A stretch of 64,000 nt of DNA from Deltaproteobacteria bacterium (GTDB taxonomy: Bacteria > Desulfobacterota > Binatia > Binatales > Binataceae), in NCBI GenBank assembly GCA_019237115.1, contig JAFAHS010000282.1, forward strand, positions 28,028 to 92,027, written 5' to 3'. The translations under genes and the position numbers were made by a program. Positions 8,626 to 16,236 of the stretch are shown here, piece by piece. The stretch's first letter is position 1; each line of letters starts with the position of its first letter. The notes under the pieces were generated by a model. The model saw only the letters and a list, made by a program, of their open reading frames with translations, had not been told where the DNA came from and did not search any database.

Positions 8626-9333
8626 ATGAGCACTTCGAATCCGGTCGCGCTGGTAAGCGGGGTGGGGCCGGGTACCGGCGCCGCGATCGCGCGGCGCTTC
8701 GCACAAGGCGGCTACCAGGTCGCAATGCTGGCGCGCAATGGCGCACGGCTCCAGGAGCTTGAGCGCGAGATAACGAGCAGCCGTGGCTACCCGTGTGACG
8801 TGACCGACGAGGCGCGGCTGGATGCGACCATCGCGGCGGTTCGCAGCGACCTGGGAGAGCCCCGCGTGCTGGTACACAACGCAGTCGGGGGAGCGTTCGG
8901 AAATTTCCTGGAAATCGAGCCGGCGGTCTTGAACCAGAATTTCCAGGTCAACACGATGGCACTGCTGTATCTCGCGCGACGACTGGCGCCCGCGATGGTG
9001 GCAGCAGGTGATGGCGCGATAATCGCCACCGGCAACACCTCAGCGCAACGTGGTAAGCCAAATTTCGCGGGCTTTGCGCCGACCAAGGCGGCACAGCGGA
9101 TTCTGGCGGAGTCGATGGCGCGCGAGCTGGGGCCCAAGGGGGTTCACGTTGCTTATGTGGTCATCGACGCGGTGATCGATCTGGAGTGGACGCGACGGCG
9201 ATTTGGCAACGCACCGGATGATTTTTTTATCAAACCCGCGGCGATCGCGGAGGAAGTGTGGCACGTCGCGCACCAGGATCGCTCTGCGTGGTCGTTCAAC
9301 GTGGAGCTGCGCCCGTTTCGGGAGACCTGGTAG
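8626..9333 (+). CDS. Atypical short-chain dehydrogenase (SDR) lacking catalytic Tyr and Ser, copy 3
   Basis: This is the third paralogue of the group (235 aa). It has a cofactor turn SGVGPGTG, then GFAPTKAAQRI, where the SDR lysine is kept but the Tyr position is Phe. The Ser position is Asn (ATGNTSAQ). Its C terminus (SFNVELRPFRETW) closely resembles that of copy 1 (EIRPFREKW). ATG at 8626 follows AGGGGG with six bases spacing; the earlier in-frame TTG at 8620 would lie on the ribosome site. It closes the SDR-GST-CaiB-SDR operon, starting 16 bp after the CaiB gene. Confidence 0.88.
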   Translation: MSTSNPVALVSGVGPGTGAAIARRFAQGGYQVAMLARNGARLQELEREITSSRGYPCDVTDEARLDATIAAVRSDLGEPRVLVHNAVGGAFGNFLEIEPAVLNQNFQVNTMALLYLARRLAPAMVAAGDGAIIATGNTSAQRGKPNFAGFAPTKAAQRILAESMARELGPKGVHVAYVVIDAVIDLEWTRRRFGNAPDDFFIKPAAIAEEVWHVAHQDRSAWSFNVELRPFRETW

Positions 9334-9383
9334 GAACGCGTTCGAAGTCAACTAAACTTCGTCAGCTCGGGCCGGTCCGAGTC

Positions 9384-9833
9384 TTAGGAGAAGAATTCTA
9401 TCAGCGCGGACTTCAGGTTGTGGCTGGGACGTTCGACGTCCCCCAATTTGACCAGGGCGTAGCGCTCATCTTCGTCGAGCTCGTTCCACTTTTCCTGAGT
9501 CAGTTCGGTGCCGAGCTCGCGGGCGTGGGAAATCAGGCGGGGCGGAGGTGTCGGGGGTGGTGTCGCGCCGCGACGTACTTCTTCGGACAGTTCCTTGGGA
9601 GGGCTGCCCGCGCGCGCCAGGGTGGCCTCCTCGATGAACACCTTAAGCGCGGCGCATTCCTCGGGGGTACTGGCCGGAGCATGGCAGATCATCAGGCGCT
9701 CGCCGCGGCCGAGTTGCTGCCACTGGGCCAGGTGAACCTTGATTCCAACCGCATCGAGCTTGCGCCGCGCCTGCATCGGGACGCAGCTCAACGACTCGTA
9801 GATTTCGGCCTCGAACTGAAACTGGCGAATCAT
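9384..9833 (-). CDS. Nitrate reductase associated protein family (Nitr_red_assoc)
   Basis: The 149-aa protein begins FQFEAEIYESLSCVPMQARRK-like, continuing LDAVGIKVHLAQWQQL and LGRGERLMICH. This is the pattern I know from the conserved protein encoded beside assimilatory nitrate reductase in cyanobacteria. A proline-rich linker near residues 88-98 separates it from a short C-terminal helical part (ELTQEKWNELDEDERYALVK). The ATG overlaps the stop of the HxlR gene as ATGA, so both are translated together. The divergent neighbour is a molybdopterin oxidoreductase, which fits a link to molybdoenzymes. The biochemical role of the family is not known to me. Confidence 0.75.
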   Translation of the reverse strand: MIRQFQFEAEIYESLSCVPMQARRKLDAVGIKVHLAQWQQLGRGERLMICHAPASTPEECAALKVFIEEATLARAGSPPKELSEEVRRGATPPPTPPPRLISHARELGTELTQEKWNELDEDERYALVKLGDVERPSHNLKSALIEFFS

Positions 9834-10345
9834 ATCGGCGACTGCTCCTTGTGCGGCGATTCGACGCGTGCGTGTCCAGGCCGCTCCGCTCGCCTTTTTG
9901 ATCCCGGACCAAGCCGTGCCGACATGGTACGCGCGTTGACTTCCTTGTTACACGCGGGACAGGTAAGCACGGGCATTACGTGGCGACCGCAATTGCGATG
10001 GAGCAACTCTACAGGGGGTCCATCCGAATCGACCATCCAGCGGTCGCCCCATCTAAGCAACGCGACCACGACCGGGTAAAGGTCGATGCCTTTTTCGGTC
10101 AGCCGATATTCGAAGCGCCGCGGACGGTCATGGTAGGGAACGCGGTCCAGAATGCCCTGGTCGACCAGCTTTCCGAGCCGGGCCGCCAGGCGATGGCGTG
10201 TCATGCGCAGGTCGCGCTGGAAATCCTCGAAACGGCGCAGACCGAGAAAGCTGTCGCGCACGATGAGCAGGGTCCAGCGATCGCCGATGACCGAGAGGGT
10301 CCGCGCGACTGAGCATTTCATCTGGTTTATTTCAGACCACCGCAC
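9830..10345 (-). CDS. HxlR family transcriptional regulator with C-terminal zinc-ribbon-like tail
   Basis: The HxlR winged helix is clear: CSVARTLSVIGDRWTLLIVRD, FLGLRRFEDFQ, TRHRLAARL, RFEYRLTEKG. After it, a tail carries CGRH and CPAC pairs that could bind zinc. The longest frame starts with a TTG at 10402, but that codon lies inside the operator and upstream of the predicted transcription start, so it is unlikely. The GTG at 10345 or the ATG at 10321 is better. The gene is coupled to the nitrate-reductase-associated gene and divergent from the molybdopterin oxidoreductase, which it probably controls together with itself. Confidence 0.85.
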   Translation of the reverse strand: MRWSEINQMKCSVARTLSVIGDRWTLLIVRDSFLGLRRFEDFQRDLRMTRHRLAARLGKLVDQGILDRVPYHDRPRRFEYRLTEKGIDLYPVVVALLRWGDRWMVDSDGPPVELLHRNCGRHVMPVLTCPACNKEVNARTMSARLGPGSKRRAERPGHARVESPHKEQSPI

Positions 10346-10380
10346 GACTGGTTCTTCTTTAGGAGTGGCAATCGGGTCGC

Positions 10381-10413
10381 TTGACTCAATATTAAGTTCC
10401 AAAATAGAACTTA
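10381..10413. promoter_or_regulatory. HxlR operator embedded in divergent promoters
   Basis: A perfect 7-bp inverted repeat, TAAGTTC (10393-10399) and GAACTTA (10407-10413), is separated by 7 bp. On the minus strand it lies across TTGACT-N17-TTAATA, nearly a consensus sigma-70 promoter for the regulator gene. On the plus strand, TTGACT (10381-10386) with TAGAAC (10405-10410) gives a weaker promoter for the molybdopterin oxidoreductase. The site therefore suits repression of both genes by the HxlR protein. Confidence 0.65.
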
Positions 10414-10470
10414 GTCAACATCGCCCGCCGATGCCCGTGCACGGCCGGCCGACTCGTCTGGAGAAGCAGC

Positions 10471-12726
10471 ATGGCTGACGAATGGCTCAAGACGGCTTGC
10501 ATCCTGTGCTCGGTCAATTGTGGAATCGAAGTAAAGGTCGAAGACCGCCACATCACCCGGGTGCGCGGCGACCGCGCGTCGGCCGCATCCCACGGCTACG
10601 CATGCGAGAAGGCTCAGCGCCTTGACTTTTACCAGAACGGGCGCGACCGCCTCACCGCCCCGCTCCGGCGCAGGGCCGACGGAACCTTTGAAGAAATCGA
10701 TTGGGAGACCGCGATTCGCGAAGTCGCGGCAGGCTTTGCCAGGGTGCGCGACACCTGGGGCGGCGCGAGCATCTTCTATTATGGCGGCGGCGGCCAGGGG
10801 AACCATCTGGTGGGCAGTTATGGGGCATCCACCCGCCGGGCCCTGCAGATGGTGTACTCTTCCAACGCGCTGGCACAGGAAAAAACCGGCGAGTTCTGGG
10901 TCGAGCACGTGATGTTCGGCACCGGCGTGCGCGGGAGCTTTGAGCAGGCCGAGATGGCAGTGTTCGTCGGCAAGAATCCCTGGCAGTCGCATGGCTTTCA
11001 ACGCGCACGGCCCATCCTTCGCGATATGGCGGCTGACCCGAAGCGGGCGCTGGTGGTGATTGACCCCCGGCGCACCGAGACGGCGGAGATGGCCGACTAT
11101 CATCTGCGGGTGCGACCGGGCACCGATGCTTTCTGCCTTGCAGCGATTCTCGGGGTCCTGGTGCAGGAGGACCTCGTCAACCACGATTTCATCCATGAGC
11201 GGGCCGAAAACAGCACGGATCTCTTCGCCGCGCTGACCGAGGTTCCAGTCGCCGAGTATTGCACTCGCGCGGGACTGAGTGAGGACCTGGTACGCGAGGT
11301 AACGCGGCGGATTGCGCGCGCCTCAAGTGTTTCGCTGTACGAAGACCTCGGAATCGAGCAGGCGCCGCACAGCACTCTCAACTCCTACCTGGAAAAGCTT
11401 ATCTTTGCCGTGACCGGCAACCTGGGAAAACCCGGGGCCATGAACGCCGGAACGACCCTAACCGGCCTCTTCAGCGGCAGCCTGTCGTCAGCAACCAGCC
11501 CGGTCGGCGGCCACCGAATCATCGGCGGGATGATTCCTGCCAACGTGATTCCCGACGAGATTCTTACTGATCATCCGAAACGCTTCCGCGCCATGCTGGT
11601 GGAAGCGGAAAATCCGGCGCACTCGGTCGCTGACAGCGCGAGAATGAGGCAAGCGCTGCGCTCGCTGGAATTTCTGGTGGTGATCGACGTGGCGCTAAGC
11701 GAGACCGCGCGTGAAGCGCACTACGTGCTTCCCTCATGCTCGCAGTACGAGAAGTGGGAAGCGACCTTTTTTGGTTCTCCGTTCACCACAGAAACCGAGT
11801 TCGCGAACACCTTCACGCTGAGAGCGCCGATTCTTGAGCCGCTGGCCGGAACCATGCCCGAAGGAGAAATCCATCGCCGGCTGGTGCGCGCCTTAGGCGC
11901 GATGACCGACGACGACGTCGCGCCGCTGCACGCGGCCGCGGCCCAGGGACGCGAGGTGTTCGCGACCGAGTTGGGGCGCGTGCTTTCCGAGCGTTCGCAA
12001 CTGGGAGCGGTGCTGACGGTGCTCTTGTACGAGACTCTCGGCCCTACCCTGGGCGCGGGAGCCGAGAATGCCGCTTCGGTGTGGGGAATTGCGCACGAGT
12101 TTGCCCGCCGGTATCCGGAGTCGGTGCGACGCGCAGGCATCCGCGGCCAGGATGGTGAACTCGGAGAGGCGCTGTTTGAGGCGATTTTGAAAAACCGCTC
12201 GGGAGTAGTCGTCAGCGTCGATCCGTTCGTCGAAACCTGGCGCCGGATCCACAAGGGCAGGATCAATCTCACGATTCCGGAGTTGCTCCCGGAGCTTCGC
12301 TCGCTGCGCGACGAGCGTCCGTCCGCCCAACCGGACTTCCCGTTCGTGCTGTCGGCCGGGCAGCGCCGCTCGTCGACCGCTAACACTATCATCCGCGATC
12401 CGAAGTGGCGGCCGAAAGATCCTCAGGGTGCGCTGTGGATGAACCCCGAGGACGCCTCGCAGCTCGGAGTGAAGAGCGGCGGACGGGTGCGGGTCATTAC
12501 CAAGCGCGGCAGCGCAGAAACCATGGTCGAAATAACCGATAGCATGTTGCCCGGGCATGTCTCGCTCCCGAACGGAACCGGACTTTGGTATCCGGACCGT
12601 GAAGGACAGGAGTTCCAGAACGGCGTCGCGCCCAATGATCTGACGACCACCGAGGATCGTGATTGGTTTGCCGGAACGCCATTTCACAAACATGTGCGGG
12701 CGCGGATCGAGGCGATCGCGAGTTAA
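10471..12726 (+). CDS. Molybdopterin oxidoreductase (DMSO reductase / formate dehydrogenase superfamily)
   Basis: This is a 751-aa catalytic subunit of the Mo-bisMGD superfamily. The N-terminal [4Fe-4S] ligands are C10, C13, C17 and C45. It also has the NALAQEKTGEFW segment, the VIDPRRTETAEMAD strand, and a C-terminal pterin-binding domain (about residues 610-750) with a GQRRSSTANT turn. No twin-arginine leader is present, so it should be cytoplasmic. In the region where related enzymes have a Cys or Sec bound to molybdenum I see only GTGVRGSFEQAE, without Cys, so the metal ligand is uncertain. Start ATG at 10471. It is divergent from HxlR and the nitrate-reductase-associated gene. The substrate is unknown. 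Confidence 0.88.
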   Translation: MADEWLKTACILCSVNCGIEVKVEDRHITRVRGDRASAASHGYACEKAQRLDFYQNGRDRLTAPLRRRADGTFEEIDWETAIREVAAGFARVRDTWGGASIFYYGGGGQGNHLVGSYGASTRRALQMVYSSNALAQEKTGEFWVEHVMFGTGVRGSFEQAEMAVFVGKNPWQSHGFQRARPILRDMAADPKRALVVIDPRRTETAEMADYHLRVRPGTDAFCLAAILGVLVQEDLVNHDFIHERAENSTDLFAALTEVPVAEYCTRAGLSEDLVREVTRRIARASSVSLYEDLGIEQAPHSTLNSYLEKLIFAVTGNLGKPGAMNAGTTLTGLFSGSLSSATSPVGGHRIIGGMIPANVIPDEILTDHPKRFRAMLVEAENPAHSVADSARMRQALRSLEFLVVIDVALSETAREAHYVLPSCSQYEKWEATFFGSPFTTETEFANTFTLRAPILEPLAGTMPEGEIHRRLVRALGAMTDDDVAPLHAAAAQGREVFATELGRVLSERSQLGAVLTVLLYETLGPTLGAGAENAASVWGIAHEFARRYPESVRRAGIRGQDGELGEALFEAILKNRSGVVVSVDPFVETWRRIHKGRINLTIPELLPELRSLRDERPSAQPDFPFVLSAGQRRSSTANTIIRDPKWRPKDPQGALWMNPEDASQLGVKSGGRVRVITKRGSAETMVEITDSMLPGHVSLPNGTGLWYPDREGQEFQNGVAPNDLTTTEDRDWFAGTPFHKHVRARIEAIAS

Positions 12727-12750
12727 GCAAATCAAGCGGGGGCCGGACGG

Positions 12751-13044
12751 TTGCTGTTCATGGTCATCGAGCGGTTCAGGGATCGAGATCCGCTACCGAT
12801 TTATCGACGCCCGCGCGATAGCGGGCGGATGCTGCCGGAAGGGCTCACCTACCTCGACAGCTGGGTCGAGCCCAACTTCGATCGCTGTTTTCAGTTGATG
12901 GAGTGTCCTGATTTGCGGCTGATCCAGGAGTGGGTCCTGAATTGGCACGGTTTGGGCGTGACGATTGAAATCGTGCCGGTGGTTCCAGGGAAGGACACCG
13001 TGGAGGTGGTTGGCCCCCGCCTGGATAAAGGGTCGACCTCCTGA
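12751..13044 (+). CDS. DUF3303 domain protein
   Basis: This is a 97-aa protein starting MLFMVIERFRDRD and containing MLPEGLTYLDSW, CFQLMECPD and QEWVLNWHGLGV, the pattern of the small DUF3303 family (ferredoxin-like alpha/beta barrel fold). No function is known to me. The start is a TTG at 12751, since the family usually begins MLFMV; an ATG at 12760 is the alternative. It starts 24 bp after the molybdopterin oxidoreductase and may be co-transcribed with it. Confidence 0.75.
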   Translation: MLFMVIERFRDRDPLPIYRRPRDSGRMLPEGLTYLDSWVEPNFDRCFQLMECPDLRLIQEWVLNWHGLGVTIEIVPVVPGKDTVEVVGPRLDKGSTS

Positions 13045-13155
13045 CTTCGGCTCTCGGCCTTCTCGGCGCACCGCGCGCCGTCTGGCGGCCGCGCTCGGGA
13101 GCGGCTTCCTTCTGCGACGGAGCCGGGCTTGGATCAGACTTCTATTTGTTTTCGA

Positions 13156-13185
13156 AGTGGGTTATGAGTTTCTCACCAACCCACT
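13156..13185. promoter_or_regulatory. Inverted repeat before acyl-CoA dehydrogenase gene
   Basis: A perfect 8-bp inverted repeat, AGTGGGTT at 13156-13163 and AACCCACT at 13178-13185, has a 14-bp spacer and ends 17 bp before the start codon at 13203. It could be a regulator binding site or a leader hairpin. No regulator gene is adjacent. Confidence 0.4.
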
Positions 13186-13202
13186 CAAGTTGAGAAAAGG
13201 CA

Positions 13203-14393
13203 ATGGATTTTTCGCTCAGCTCGAAGTCTGAAGACCTGCGCAAACGCGTGGGAACTTTCATGGATCAGCACGTCTATGCAGCGGAGAAAGACGTTCTCTC
13301 GCACGAGCGCGCCGATTCTCATGAAGAACATCCGGTGATGAAGGAGATCCGGAAGAAGGCCAAAGCCGAAGGGCTGTGGAACCTGTTTCTTCCGGACAAG
13401 GAATTCGGCGCAGGACTTACCAACCATGAATATGCGCCGCTGTGCGAATTGATGGGTCGCAGCCCGCTTGGGGCGCGCGCCTTCAATTGCATGGCGCCCG
13501 ACACGGGCAACATGGAAATTCTCGCCGAATACGGTAGCAAGGATCAGAAGGACCGCTGGCTCAAGAAGTGCTTGGATGGCGAGATTCGCACCTGTTTCTC
13601 GATGACCGAGCCCGACACCCCCGGCTCCGACCCGACCCAGCTTAAGACGCGGGCCGTGCGCCAGGGCGACTACTACGTAATCAACGGCCACAAGTGGTTC
13701 ACCTCCGGAGCTATCGGAGCCGCGTTCGCGATTGCAATGGTCGTGACGGACCCCGACGCGGAGCCGCATCGGCGCGCCAGCCAGATTATCGTTCCGACCG
13801 ACACTCCCGGCTTCAACCTGATTCGGCCGGTGCCGGTCATGGGCCATGTCGGCGGCGGCGGACACTGCGAGATCATCTACAAAGATTGCAAAGTGCCGAT
13901 TACCGCCCTGCTCGGCGGTGAAGGCGACGGGTTTGCGATTTCCCAGGCCCGACTCGGCCCGGGGCGCATCCATCATTGCATGCGCACCATCGGAATAGCG
14001 GAGCGCGCGCTCGAACTGATGTGCAAGCGGGCCAACACGCGATGGACACACGGAAGCCTGCTTGCGGACAAGGCGAATATCCAGGAATGGATCGCGGACT
14101 CGCGAATCGAGATCGACTCGACGCGCCTGATGGTCATGAACGCCGCGTGGAAAATGGACACGTTGGGCAAGAAGGAGGCGCGCAAGGAGATCTCGATGAT
14201 CAAGGTGATGGCGGCAAACATGGTGATGCGCGTGCTCGACCGCGCCATCCAGCTATACGGCGCCGCCGGGGTCAGCGACGACTATCCGATCGCACGCTTC
14301 TGGCGAGAGAGCCGCGCATTGCGCATCGCGGATGGTCCGGATGAGGTTCACCGCCAGACTATCGCGCGCCGCGAGCTGCGGGCGTGGAAGTGA
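13203..14393 (+). CDS. Acyl-CoA dehydrogenase, ACAD10/11-like
   Basis: This is a 396-aa acyl-CoA dehydrogenase. The flavin signature is SMTEPDTPGSDPTQLKT, followed by NGHKWFTSGAIGA, VMGHVGGGGHCEI and a C-terminal RIADGPDEVHRQTIARREL. These match the ACAD10/ACAD11 branch, whose members act on 4-hydroxyacyl-CoAs after phosphorylation by an APH-like kinase, and also LvaC of levulinate breakdown. Such a kinase is encoded next on the same strand (14803). ATG at 13203 follows GAGAAAAGG. An intrinsic terminator lies 70 bp downstream, so the kinase probably has its own promoter. Confidence 0.9.
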   Translation: MDFSLSSKSEDLRKRVGTFMDQHVYAAEKDVLSHERADSHEEHPVMKEIRKKAKAEGLWNLFLPDKEFGAGLTNHEYAPLCELMGRSPLGARAFNCMAPDTGNMEILAEYGSKDQKDRWLKKCLDGEIRTCFSMTEPDTPGSDPTQLKTRAVRQGDYYVINGHKWFTSGAIGAAFAIAMVVTDPDAEPHRRASQIIVPTDTPGFNLIRPVPVMGHVGGGGHCEIIYKDCKVPITALLGGEGDGFAISQARLGPGRIHHCMRTIGIAERALELMCKRANTRWTHGSLLADKANIQEWIADSRIEIDSTRLMVMNAAWKMDTLGKKEARKEISMIKVMAANMVMRVLDRAIQLYGAAGVSDDYPIARFWRESRALRIADGPDEVHRQTIARRELRAWK

Positions 14394-14802
14394 TCGCACT
14401 GCAGGTGTAGACGGCCAGTTGCCGGAGAACCGAGGGAGTTGCAGCGCAAACTGGTCCCTAACGCTGCCGAGAGAAATCTCGGCGGCGTTTTTTGAAAGCT
14501 ACCCCGGGCGCCACGATAAAAAACGACGGCACGAACACTCCCGATCACCGATGCGAGGCTCCGTTTCCGGACCGGCGATTTTGGGACTGGGGCGGATATC
14601 AATGACTACGAAGACGAGCGATAGAGCGGTCAGGACCAACCGGCCAGGATGACGCCGCCGAGCGTCCCTCGCCTGCAGGAGTATCGTGGAGTGCGGCGGC
14701 GATAATATGCAGCACCCGCTTCTTCCAGCGCCAACCATCGATTTGCGGAGCCGACCTACTCATCTGGCGCGGGTGGGCGGCTTTTTGGCATAAATCAGGC
14801 AG
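14394..14802. other. Intergenic region, 409 bp
   Basis: This stretch between the ACAD10/11-like gene and the phosphotransferase gene contains one good terminator (14462-14493). I see no convincing coding sequence in the remaining 300 bp, which should hold the promoter for the phosphotransferase gene. No promoter match is strong enough to call. Confidence 0.6.
14462..14493 (+). terminator. Intrinsic terminator after acyl-CoA dehydrogenase
   Basis: CGCTGCCGAGA pairs with TCTCGGCGGCG around a GAAA tetraloop (one T-G wobble) and is followed by six or more T. This is a strong rho-independent terminator for the gene ending at 14393. Confidence 0.85.
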
Positions 14803-15897
14803 ATGGTAGCGGCCGTCGAAATAACGCCCGAATTTGGCGAGGTTCGCGACGAAGAGCAGCTCGATTGGGAGAAGCTCGCCGCCTACCTGCGCGAACAGCT
14901 GCCCGATGCGGATCGGCCGTTAACCGTCAAGCAATTCCGTGGTGGGCATTCAAACCTGACCTATCTACTTCGCTTCGGCCAGCGCGAATGGGTGATGCGC
15001 CGGCCGCCGTTCGGTCCCCTACCGGTTGGCGGCCATGACATGGGCCGCGAGTATCGTGTGCTGTCGCGGGTCTGGGAAGTATTCAAACCCGCCCCGCGCG
15101 GGATGTTGTATTGCGAAGACCCCGCAATAGTTGGCGCGCCGTTCTTCGTAATGGAACGGCGCAAAGGAATTTTGATCCGGATGCGGCAGGCGCTGCCCCC
15201 GGAACTGCCGATGGATCCGGCCTCGCTGCGAAAGTTGTCGGAAGGGTTCGTCGACACACTGGCCGATCTGCATGCGGTTGACTACCAAGCTATCGGACTC
15301 GGCGAACTGGGGAAGCCCGATGGATTTCTCAAGCGGCAAATCACCGGCTGGATGGGGCGTTGGGAGAAGGCCAAAACCCGGGAAGTTCCGTTGATGGAAA
15401 AACTCGGCGGGTGGTTCCTCGATCACATGCCGGTTTCGCCGCCACCGTCGCTGATTCATAACGACTACTACCTGCACAACCTGATGATCGATTTCGCCGA
15501 TCCCGCGCATGTCGTCGGGGTCTTCGATTGGGAGATGTCGACGATTGGCGATCCGTTGGTCGATTTTGGAGTGGCGCTCGGGTACTGGCGCGAGCCGGAC
15601 GATCCCGCCGATCTGCTCGCTACCGGCGAAGGCGAAGTGCATACGCTGCGGCCCGGGTTCATGAGTCGCGAGGAACTGATGCATCGGTACGCAACCCGCA
15701 CCGGGCGCGACATGAGCGACATGCCCTTTTACTGGGCGTGGGCGCATTGGAAAAACGCCACGGTGGTGGAGCAGATCTACGTTCGTTACGTCCGCGGTCA
15801 GACCACGGATCCGCGGTTTGCGGGCATGGGAACCCACGCACCGGCGCTCGCATCCGCGGCCGCGCGCATCGCGCGCCGGCTGGGATTCAGAGACTGA
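14803..15897 (+). CDS. APH-family phosphotransferase, ACAD10/11-type kinase (LvaA-like)
   Basis: This 364-aa aminoglycoside-phosphotransferase-fold kinase has the nucleotide loop FRGGHSNLTYLL, the catalytic loop LIHNDYYLHNLM with the Asp-Asn pair, and the metal-binding FDWEMSTIGDPLVD. This subfamily is not involved in antibiotic resistance. It corresponds to the kinase part of human ACAD10/11 and to LvaA, which phosphorylate the 4-hydroxyl of 4-hydroxyacyl-CoAs so that the partner dehydrogenase-like enzyme can remove phosphate. The matching partner is the preceding gene at 13203. ATG at 14803; no strong ribosome site is seen. A function in 4-hydroxy acid catabolism is inferred from family and neighbour. 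Confidence 0.87.
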   Translation: MVAAVEITPEFGEVRDEEQLDWEKLAAYLREQLPDADRPLTVKQFRGGHSNLTYLLRFGQREWVMRRPPFGPLPVGGHDMGREYRVLSRVWEVFKPAPRGMLYCEDPAIVGAPFFVMERRKGILIRMRQALPPELPMDPASLRKLSEGFVDTLADLHAVDYQAIGLGELGKPDGFLKRQITGWMGRWEKAKTREVPLMEKLGGWFLDHMPVSPPPSLIHNDYYLHNLMIDFADPAHVVGVFDWEMSTIGDPLVDFGVALGYWREPDDPADLLATGEGEVHTLRPGFMSREELMHRYATRTGRDMSDMPFYWAWAHWKNATVVEQIYVRYVRGQTTDPRFAGMGTHAPALASAAARIARRLGFRD

Positions 15898-16236
15898 TTG
15901 CTGTGCTGGACGAGGATTCGCCCCACTCGGGGGGAGCAGTCAAAGAGGATTTGTGCGGCGCTCGCAGAGCGCACGCTTTTGGGGGCCGTCGGTCGGATAG
16001 CGGGAATTTTCATAGTCGCTAGCGACGGGGAAGCGCTGAAATACGGGGCCGGGCCTAGCCTCTCCAATCGAAAAAAGTGCAATGAAGGCCTGGTCCGGTC
16101 CCGTACGCAAAGAGCTTCGCGAAGAGCCGTCACCGAGTTTGCCACTTGTGCACCCTTTTCGGGGCAGGGGAAACTGCGCTATCTAAGGGGATCGGGGGAC
16201 TAGTGTGCCCTAACTTCATCTGGAGGAAGTGCCCGC
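15898..16236. other. Intergenic region, 339 bp
   Basis: No gene is supported here. It should contain the promoter of the molybdenum hydroxylase operon, whose first gene has GGAGG at 16222-16226. No clear -35/-10 pair or operator stood out. Confidence 0.55.

Noticed and set aside
7305..8633. Minus-strand frame of 442 codons opposite the CaiB gene
   Set aside because: It is a shadow frame of the CoA transferase; low-complexity composition and no ribosome site.
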